NCBI GenBank assembly: GCA_017936265.1
Contig: JAGBFX010000023.1
Coordinates: 1-54,788, forward strand
Direction: 5' to 3'
DNA from: Bacteroidaceae bacterium
GTDB lineage: Bacteria; Bacteroidota; Bacteroidia; Bacteroidales; Bacteroidaceae
Length of the DNA stretch: 54,788 nucleotides
Part shown: in pieces, positions 49,131-54,788 of the stretch
How the letters are laid out: every line of letters starts with the position of its first letter
Position numbering within the stretch: position 1 is the first letter of the stretch
The notes under the pieces: model-generated
The model's database searches: none
Told to the model about the DNA's origin: nothing
The model's input: only the letters and a program-made list of their open reading frames with translations
Translations under genes and position numbers: made by a program

Positions 49131-49695
49131 AAGGACGGTTATCTTCGGCGGTAGCTTTGACCCCATCCATGTGGGGCATCTGGCTCTTGCACGTGAGGCT
49201 TGTGTCCGTGGGCTTGCCGATGAGGTATGGTTCATGGTCTCGCCTCAGAACCCGCACAAGCAGGACCGTATGCTGACCGACGAGAACCTGCGCTTGAGGA
49301 TGGTGCAGCTGGCAGTCAAGGAGAATCCAGTGTTCAAGGCATGCGACTTCGAGTTCGCTCTTCCGCGCCCTTCGTATACGCTAAATACCCTTGCGGCTCT
49401 TGAGCAGCAATACCCTGAAAGGAGTTTCAGGCTTCTCATAGGTGCCGACAACTGGGAAAAGTTCGGCCGTTGGTACAAGGGCGATGAGATTCTTGAGCGT
49501 TACGGCGTTATTGTCTACCCGCGTGGCGGCGAGGATGTGCCCGGGTTGCCTGCGAATGCCGTGTGGATGCCCGCCGAACTTTACGACATAAGTTCCACTA
49601 TGATACGCGAGGCTGTGGCTGCCGGCAAGGAAATCACAGGGCTTGTTCCGGCCGAGGTAGAGCAATTTATAAACGAAAACAGATTATATCGATGA
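49123..49695 (+). CDS. nadD: Nicotinate-nucleotide adenylyltransferase
   Basis: A 190-residue nucleotidyltransferase joining nicotinate mononucleotide and ATP in NAD synthesis. The signature GGSFDPIHVGHLALA carries the HxGH motif, and the second motif ISSTMIREAVAAG is near the C-terminus. It starts inside gmk and its stop overlaps the next ATG (ATGA). With nadB at 24.6 kb, two NAD-pathway genes occur in the window, but not in one operon. Confidence 0.95.
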   Translation: MTKRTVIFGGSFDPIHVGHLALAREACVRGLADEVWFMVSPQNPHKQDRMLTDENLRLRMVQLAVKENPVFKACDFEFALPRPSYTLNTLAALEQQYPERSFRLLIGADNWEKFGRWYKGDEILERYGVIVYPRGGEDVPGLPANAVWMPAELYDISSTMIREAVAAGKEITGLVPAEVEQFINENRLYR

Positions 49696-50339
49696 AAAAG
49701 ATAATGTTGCTGCTTTTTATCGTGTTGCTGTCGCACTCGTTCGCGACGGCACAGGTAAAACTCTATGATGAGATGTGCGACCCGTTGCAGGCGGTATTCT
49801 GCGATTATGTCGAGAACGAGTCTTCGCAGAACTTCCTTTCAAGCGCGTCGGGACAGTATACGGGTACCCTTATAGACAATAAGATATACGGTTGGGGCTT
49901 TATACTTGCTTCGGATGGAACCCGTTCGTTCGGACAGTTCCGTAACGGCAAGAATATCTTCGGCATCTCTATCACCGACAAGATTGCAAAGGTGGGCGGC
50001 GAGAAACATTATGTCCTTTATGACCTTGCTACAGGCGAGATTCTGCGCCTGTATACCCGTGAGGGCGATATCCCTCTTGAGTATCCGCTTGTCTCTTCAA
50101 GCAAGGAGGGCGAGTCACCATATAGTTTCAAGAAAGAGATTTATGCCAATGGCGATGTGTATATCGGCGAGTTCTACAAGGGCAAGCGTCATGGCTATGG
50201 TGTCTACTATTGGGAGAATGGCGATATATGGTATGGCAGATACGAAGGCGGCTACCGCAATGGATACGGCATGCTCATAAATGTTGACCATCACATATAT
50301 TATGGCAAATGGCTCGGTGACAGCAGGGTAGATGAGTGA
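49692..50339 (+). CDS. Exported MORN-repeat protein
   Basis: A 215-residue protein with a signal peptide (MKKIMLLLFIVLLSHSFATA|Q). After a 100-residue N-terminal part, at least three MORN-type repeats are seen. They are YANGDVYIGEFYKGKRHGYG, YWENGDIWYGRYEGGYRNG and HHIYYGKWLGD. An earlier degenerate unit is YTGTLIDNKIYGWGF. MORN repeats bind lipids or proteins; here the location would be periplasmic or outer membrane. It is translationally coupled to nadD, though no functional tie is evident. The start at 49692 is chosen because the longer frame lies within nadD. Confidence 0.82.
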   Translation: MKKIMLLLFIVLLSHSFATAQVKLYDEMCDPLQAVFCDYVENESSQNFLSSASGQYTGTLIDNKIYGWGFILASDGTRSFGQFRNGKNIFGISITDKIAKVGGEKHYVLYDLATGEILRLYTREGDIPLEYPLVSSSKEGESPYSFKKEIYANGDVYIGEFYKGKRHGYGVYYWENGDIWYGRYEGGYRNGYGMLINVDHHIYYGKWLGDSRVDE

Positions 50340-50426
50340 AAAAAGGGAAATCCCGCATCCGTGTCCTGATATTCTGCCTGTTGTGATATGTGTGGTTGAA
50401 TTACGCTTATAACTAAAGATTATTAT

Positions 50427-51704
50427 ATGAAAAAGAGGATTTTGTATTTGGTGTCAATGCTCGTGGCTTCGTTTATGGCGTTGCCGGTTGTGGCACAGAG
50501 CGAGAGTGTTGTCACATTGTCGGGCAACGGATATGTGACAGCCGGCCCCGAGAAAAATGCGTTCATTGATGAACAGCGCTGCGAACTGCGTAACTGGAAT
50601 AGTACGGAGACAGTGGTAAGCTTCTACTTCAGGGCCGAACAGAGCGGCAAGATGAATGTCGCGCTCCAGGCTAAAGGACATTCAAAGATTGAGGTTTCCC
50701 TTTTGGGCAAGAAAAAGAAGGTAAAGCTCGACAGCGATGAACCGGTGCGCGTTGAGCTTGGAACATTCAAGGTGAAGGAACCCGGTTACATCAGAATGGA
50801 TATCCGTGGCCTTAAAATAAAGGAGGGCGAAGGTTTCGGCAATGTCGCTGCCGTTTATGTAGGTGGCGAGGTGACTCCTGTCGTTTGTGTCGGTCCTGAG
50901 TTCAGTACCCATTTCGGCCGTCGTGGTCCGTCGGTACATTTGGGTTACGGTCTTCCCGAGGAGAATGTCGAGTGGTTCTATAACGAGGTTGTAGTGCCCG
51001 AGGAGGGCGATATCCCAAGCAGCTATTATATGGCTTGCGGATTCGGTCAGGGATACTTCGGTATGCAGAACAACAGCCCTCACAAAAGAAGGATTCTCTT
51101 CTCGGTGTGGAGCCCGTTCAACACCGACAATCCGTCCGAGATTCCCGATTCATTGCGTGTTGCACTTGTGAAGAAGGGCGACGGTGTAAAGGTAAATGAT
51201 TTTGGCAATGAGGGTTCAGGCGGTCAGAGCTATATGTACTATGACTGGAAAGCTGGAGAGCGTTGCCGTTTCCTCATGGGAGTAAGACCCGACGGCAATG
51301 GCAATACGGTATATACTGCCTACTTCTTCGACAACCACAAGGGCAAGTGGCAGCTCGTTGCATCTTTCCGTCGTCCGCAAATCACTACATGGTATACAGG
51401 CGCGCACTCATTCCTGGAGAACTTCAATCCTGTGATGGGTTACATCAACCGCAAGGCTTGTTACGGCAACCAGTGGGCGCGCACCGTTGACGGCCGATGG
51501 ATTCCTGTTACACAGGCACGATTCACTTGTGACGCTACAGGACATCAGAGGCAGCGTCTCGATTATCGTGGCGGTGTGGAAGGAGAGGGATTCTTCCTGA
51601 CAATGGGCGGTTTCTTCGATGATTATCTGAAATCGGGCACATGGTTCGAGCGTACAGGCAATGTGACAGAGGCTCCCGATATTGATTTTTCTACACTAGA
51701 GTAA
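50427..51704 (+). CDS. Exported DUF5077/DUF3472 protein
   Basis: A 425-residue secreted protein. The signal peptide is about residues 1-24 (ending VVAQ). The N-terminal half resembles the DUF5077 beta domain (YVTAGPEKNAFIDEQRCELR, WNSTETVVSFYFRAEQSG). The C-terminal DUF3472 half has FSVWSPFNTDNPSEIPDSLR, GEGSGGQSYMYYDWKAGE-like sequence, and WYTGAHSFLENFNPVMG. Both domains are beta-rich and occur with glycoside hydrolases, so a carbohydrate-related role is likely; no activity is assigned. No clear promoter is visible in the 87-bp gap upstream. Confidence 0.85.
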   Translation: MKKRILYLVSMLVASFMALPVVAQSESVVTLSGNGYVTAGPEKNAFIDEQRCELRNWNSTETVVSFYFRAEQSGKMNVALQAKGHSKIEVSLLGKKKKVKLDSDEPVRVELGTFKVKEPGYIRMDIRGLKIKEGEGFGNVAAVYVGGEVTPVVCVGPEFSTHFGRRGPSVHLGYGLPEENVEWFYNEVVVPEEGDIPSSYYMACGFGQGYFGMQNNSPHKRRILFSVWSPFNTDNPSEIPDSLRVALVKKGDGVKVNDFGNEGSGGQSYMYYDWKAGERCRFLMGVRPDGNGNTVYTAYFFDNHKGKWQLVASFRRPQITTWYTGAHSFLENFNPVMGYINRKACYGNQWARTVDGRWIPVTQARFTCDATGHQRQRLDYRGGVEGEGFFLTMGGFFDDYLKSGTWFERTGNVTEAPDIDFSTLE

Positions 51705-51740
51705 GAAAATATCTAAAATTTTGAAATTTATAGTGTAAAA

Positions 51741-51771
51741 TTGTGAAGGTATATTATTTTGGTTATCTTTG
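51741..51771 (+). promoter_or_regulatory. Complete promoter for the GH109-like gene
   Basis: TTG at 51741, a 20-nt spacer and TATCTTTGC from 51764. The leader to the ATG at 51875 is about 97 nt and AT-rich, with no clear structure. In-frame codons upstream of 51875 start before the promoter, which supports the later start. Confidence 0.7.
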
Positions 51772-51874
51772 CATTTGTATCCCGATATGCGTCATGTGGT
51801 TTTTACAGGCGTTTATGGGAACACGGACATTTGGAAATATTTACAAACAATATTTATTAAAAACACACTGTAAT

Positions 51875-53548
51875 ATGAACTTGAAGAAATTTTTCGGTCT
51901 TGCCTTGTGTGGTATCATGGCTCTCGCGGGCTCTACAGCACAGGCACAGTCACTTTCTCCATCGACAAAGTGGCATTGGGACAAGGGTACTATTGTAGTT
52001 GAGACACCTGAGCGTCCTGCTGGTCAGGAGCACGCTCTGAACCTCGCAGTTGCTCCAATCAAGACTGTACGCGTTGCATTCGTGGGTCTTGGCATGCGTG
52101 GTCCCGGTGCGGTTGTACGTTTCTGCCGCATCCCCGGTGTTGAGATTGTAGCTCTTTGCGACTATGAGTATGAGCGCGCAGAGAAGTGCCAGGAAGAGCT
52201 TCGCAAGCAGGGTCTTATCCCGGCAGACATCTACTATGGCGAGAAGGGTTATGAGGAGCTTTGCAAGCGCCCCGACATCGACCTCGTTTATGTAGCAGCC
52301 GACTGGAACCACCACTATCCTGTAGCAAAGTGCGCTCTTGAGAACGGCAAGCACACAGCTATCGAGGTGCCTTCAGCAATGAACCTCGAGCAGTGCTGGA
52401 GCCTTATCGACCTTGCAGAGAAGACACGTCTCCACTGCTTCATCCTCGAGAACTGCTGCTACGATGACTATGAGATGAACGCTCTTGCAATGGCTCAGGA
52501 CGGCGTATTCGGCGAGATTATCCGCGCCGAGGGTGCTTACATCCACAGCCTCGAGTGGTTCTGGGATGCATACTGGAAGGATCCTGCCGACAACGATGTT
52601 GACAACCTCCACTGGCGTCTGAAGTACAACAAGGAGAATCGTGGCGACCTCTACGCTACTCACGGCCTTGGCCCCGTTGCACAGTGCCTCGACATTCACC
52701 GTGGCGACCGCTTCACAACATTGGTTGCAATGGATACAGATCCTTTCTTCGGTAAGGAGCTCGTAAAGGAGAAGACAGGTAAGGAGTGCAAGGAGTTCCG
52801 TAATGGTGACCACACTACAACTCTCATGCGTACAGCAAAGGGTAAGGTTGTTGAAATCCAGCACAACGTTATGACTCCTCAGCCATACAACCGTTTGTTC
52901 AAGCTCACAGGTACAAAGGGTTATGCTACAAAGTATCCTACACCCGAGCTCGCTCTTTCAGGTGAGGCTCTCAAGGGTACAGGTGCTCCTCAGGTTGACA
53001 ACCTCAACGCTCACGGCTTCATGAGCGCAGAGCAGAGAGAGGCTATGATGGCAAAGTACTACCACCCAATCCTCAAGAAGTATGTCGAGAAGGGTCGTGA
53101 CCTCGGTCATGGTGGTATGGACTTCGTAATGGATTCACGTCTCGTTTACTGCTTGCAGAACGGTCTTCCACTCGATATGGACGTTTATGACTTAGCAGAG
53201 TGGTGCTGCTTGGCAGAGCTCGGTACATTGTCAATGGACAACAACTGCGCAGCTGTGACATTCCCCGACTTCACACGTGGTTACTGGGATGTTCAGAAGG
53301 GTTACAAGCACGCTTATGCTGCTCCCGAGGCAGAGGCTGCTGCAGAGGCATACGCCGAGGCTTACAGCGCTGCACAGAAGGAGGTAACTGCAAAGAAGAA
53401 CCTTTGGGCTCTCTACGACGCAGTTAAGGCTGCCAAGGCTGCCGGCGATGCAAAGGCTCAGGCAAAGGCTCAGAAGAAGCTCGACGCTGCCAAGGCATCA
53501 GCAGACAAGGCTATTGCAAAGGCAATGAAGAAGGCTGAGAAGAAGTAA
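51875..53548 (+). CDS. Gfo/Idh/MocA-fold protein, GH109-like, with Lys/Ala-rich tail
   Basis: A 557-residue exported protein. The signal peptide ends AQA|Q near residue 24. The Rossmann motif VAFVGLGMRGPG is followed by VEIVALCDYEYERAEK. The catalytic-domain pattern HWRLKYNKENRGDLYATHGL plus GPVAQ resembles GH109 enzymes, which use tightly bound NAD+ to cleave alpha-N-acetylgalactosamine. Residues from about 479 on form an Ala/Glu- and then Ala/Lys-rich helix (AKAQAKAQKKLDAAKASADK, ending KKAEKK), not usual in the family. Codon use is strongly biased, suggesting high expression. Mucin or glycan breakdown is the likely role. Confidence 0.85.
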   Translation: MNLKKFFGLALCGIMALAGSTAQAQSLSPSTKWHWDKGTIVVETPERPAGQEHALNLAVAPIKTVRVAFVGLGMRGPGAVVRFCRIPGVEIVALCDYEYERAEKCQEELRKQGLIPADIYYGEKGYEELCKRPDIDLVYVAADWNHHYPVAKCALENGKHTAIEVPSAMNLEQCWSLIDLAEKTRLHCFILENCCYDDYEMNALAMAQDGVFGEIIRAEGAYIHSLEWFWDAYWKDPADNDVDNLHWRLKYNKENRGDLYATHGLGPVAQCLDIHRGDRFTTLVAMDTDPFFGKELVKEKTGKECKEFRNGDHTTTLMRTAKGKVVEIQHNVMTPQPYNRLFKLTGTKGYATKYPTPELALSGEALKGTGAPQVDNLNAHGFMSAEQREAMMAKYYHPILKKYVEKGRDLGHGGMDFVMDSRLVYCLQNGLPLDMDVYDLAEWCCLAELGTLSMDNNCAAVTFPDFTRGYWDVQKGYKHAYAAPEAEAAAEAYAEAYSAAQKEVTAKKNLWALYDAVKAAKAAGDAKAQAKAQKKLDAAKASADKAIAKAMKKAEKK

Positions 53549-53571
53549 TGGAAACACTTCAATGATAATTC

Positions 53572-53605
53572 AGCGAGGCATCCGTCTGGATGCCTCGCTT
53601 TTTTT
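53572..53605 (+). terminator. Rho-independent terminator after the GH109-like gene
   Basis: A perfect 12-bp stem (AGCGAGGCATCC with GGATGCCTCGCT), loop GTCT, then a T-run, 23 bp after the stop codon. Confidence 0.9.
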
Positions 53606-53702
53606 GGTTTCATTGCTTGTGCTTTTCGCATACTTGTCATTTCTAACGTTTGTGAGACGTGTTGTTGAGGGCTTTGCCCGAAAAAATCTCTATCATAGTA
53701 TT

Positions 53703-53930
53703 GTCATTCTATATTTGCACTGTCATTGACTCGTTTTGCTTTTCGTAACCCAAACGGCATAAGTTAAATTCCTCCTCTGCCTGAGGGGAGGTGCCAGTTT
53801 ACTGGCGGAGGGGTGGGAGTGCTACGTTTGACCTATTGCTGCAAAACTTGCCGATAACAAAACAAAAGAGCATTGGTTCGTTCATTGTTACACTAATGAA
53901 CTCACCGATAACAAAACATTGTTTTGTCAT
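53703..53930. repeat. Long dispersed intergenic repeat, copy 2
   Basis: This is nearly identical to the repeat at 20963-21290 in the same orientation: TGTCATTC, ATATTTGCA, GTCATTGACTCGTTTTGC, CCTCCTCTGCCTGAGGGGAG, CCAGTTTACTGG, GCCGATAACAAAACAAAAGA and ATGAACTCACCGATAACAAA. It carries only one of the two internal units of copy 1. Together with the terminator and flanking AT-rich DNA it fills the gene-free interval 53549-53994. Confidence 0.85.
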
Positions 53931-53994
53931 TCTACTCTAGGACAAAGATTCTTTGAATAAACAAGTTTGTTTTACGCTAAAATGTACAGAAATA

Positions 53995-54444
53995 CTATTC
54001 TTTGTATAAATGAATATTCCTTTTCTTGTCCATTATAAACTTCTGGTCTATTGGAAAAATGTAATTATTTTCCAATTCTCTTGTAACAAAATCTGCCTTA
54101 TACCTTTCAGCAACGGTATATGCCTCAACTCTATTATCTTTAATGAATAGAATGGTTGATATTGTTTCTGAAGCAGTATTTATACTGCAAACACTTTTTA
54201 ATCCGTTTGACATACAAATATTGGTGAAAACCTCTTTGTTTGTATCAAAGTATGGTTGAACAATAAATATGCTATCATATTTTTCTCCACAATGTTCCTT
54301 TAATGTGAATGGTGCTTCAATGGTTACATCATTAAAATTTAGTTCAACAATCGGTTCACTAGGGGTGTCAGGTGTGCACCCGATGAGTAACAATAATAGT
54401 GTGAAAAGCAAAATAGTTTTACTTGATAATTTTAAGTTTCCCAT
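53995..54444 (-). CDS. AT-rich lipoprotein of unknown function
   Basis: A 149-residue predicted lipoprotein. The signal peptide TILLFTLLLLLIGC ends in a lipobox, followed by TPDTPSEPIVELNFNDVTIE. The mature part alternates beta-like segments (DSIFIVQPYFDTNKEVF; STILFIKDNRVEAYTV) and ends in KNIHLYKE. No family is recognised. Codon use is AT-rich compared with the housekeeping genes, as in the TIR pair. The next gene upstream on the same strand is 40 bp away. Confidence 0.7.
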   Translation of the reverse strand: MGNLKLSSKTILLFTLLLLLIGCTPDTPSEPIVELNFNDVTIEAPFTLKEHCGEKYDSIFIVQPYFDTNKEVFTNICMSNGLKSVCSINTASETISTILFIKDNRVEAYTVAERYKADFVTRELENNYIFPIDQKFIMDKKRNIHLYKE

Positions 54445-54484
54445 TGTCTGATTGACTTAAAGAAGTGCGATGTAATCTGTGATG

Positions 54485-54788
54485 CTACTTTGTTGAATTG
54501 TTATTATTGAAATCCGACATAAATAGTACCCCATTGTTGAAATACTCAAACGCGATTGACATTGTTTTCATTAGATTTGGATATTTTTCTTTATTGATAT
54601 TATAAAGAACCTCAAACTCTTTTTCTTGGTTTTTGCCGTCTATTATATTCGACCAAAAGAATTGCCAGAATTGCATTTGGTGCCCCTTTTCTATTTTTGA
54701 TAAACAATGAATGAATACATCATTCTTTTCTTGCATTGTGTCGTGTAATAATGTTTGCAGATAGTTAGGGGCGTCTGCATCAAGCGAC
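54485..54788 (-). CDS. Hypothetical protein, 5' end beyond the window
   Basis: The frame stays open from the stop at 54485 to the right edge, so the true start is outside; an internal ATG at 54736 is probably not the start. The visible 100 residues are helical and charged (SLDADAPNYLQTLLHDTMQE, HCLSKIEKGHQMQFWQFFWS) and end in an Asn-rich tail (FNNNNSTK). No family is recognised. AT-rich like the lipoprotein gene downstream. Confidence 0.65.
   Translation of the reverse strand, partial: SLDADAPNYLQTLLHDTMQEKNDVFIHCLSKIEKGHQMQFWQFFWSNIIDGKNQEKEFEVLYNINKEKYPNLMKTMSIAFEYFNNGVLFMSDFNNNNSTK

Noticed and set aside
20963-53930. Genomic island or mobile element bounded by the two long direct repeats
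   Set aside because: The interval contains mostly essential housekeeping genes (nadB, priA, murA, dxr, rseP, gmk), no integrase or att-like tRNA, so the repeats are dispersed copies, not ends of one element.
1-54788. tRNA, rRNA or other structural RNA genes
   Set aside because: All intergenic stretches were read for cloverleaf-like arms and conserved rRNA strings; none was found. Short intergenic hairpins are explained by terminators and repeats.

Overview
The window looks like the chromosome of a gut-type Bacteroidales species (Bacteroidaceae/Prevotellaceae-like; genus not resolved). The evidence is the gene content: GldH, DUF4290, DUF2723, DUF3472, PepSY-like and SDDD-type surface lipoproteins, and a MurA with Asp in place of the catalytic Cys. 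Many genes are also preceded by the Bacteroidetes -7 element TAnnTTTGC. Most of the 54.8 kb is dense housekeeping sequence of moderate GC. AT-rich accessory patches lie around 20.7-24.6 kb and 53.6-54.8 kb.

Layout. 0.2-4.4 kb (minus): two-component system and RNase R. 4.6-6.5 kb (plus): an extended SDR translationally coupled to a PAP2/IPC-synthase-like membrane enzyme. 6.7-9.5 kb (plus): two PepSY-like exported proteins, then an ECF sigma factor with a membrane partner. 9.7-13.5 kb (plus): metF, DNA polymerase III delta', PSP1-domain protein, gldH. 13.4-20.7 kb (minus): purH and the complete rod-shape operon mreB-mreC-mreD-mrdA-rodA. 21.4-24.3 kb (plus): two tandem membrane-anchored TIR proteins with DUF1566 (lectin-fold) ectodomains, bracketed by dispersed repeats. 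24.6-35.4 kb: nadB, dacB, queG, polysaccharide deacetylase, DUF2723 and priA. 35.5-38.1 kb (plus): a cluster of five small lipoproteins, of which four appear related. 38.2-47.4 kb (minus): tsaB-DUF4290-murA-rimM-M23 peptidase-dxr-rseP, then a serpin and an alkaline phosphatase. 47.7-50.3 kb (plus): yicC-gmk-nadD-MORN. 50.4-53.5 kb (plus): DUF3472 protein and a GH109-like oxidoreductase-fold protein with a Lys/Ala-rich tail. The right edge holds an AT-rich lipoprotein gene and a gene cut by the window.

Two things stand out. First, the TIR pair has a Toll-like-receptor layout with reversed polarity: an N-terminal cytoplasmic TIR with the putative NADase Glu at residue 75 in both, one membrane span, then a C-terminal extracytoplasmic lectin-fold domain. 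The two TIR domains belong to different subtypes, while parts of the ectodomains are almost identical at DNA level. Second, a dispersed intergenic hairpin element occurs twice (about 8.1 and 27.7 kb). Its outer flanks are conserved in the same orientation, its stems differ in sequence but still pair, and its 27-bp core is inverted in one copy relative to the other.

I found no tRNA, rRNA, CRISPR array, transposase, integrase or reverse transcriptase. All functions are read from motifs and family knowledge; no database search was possible.
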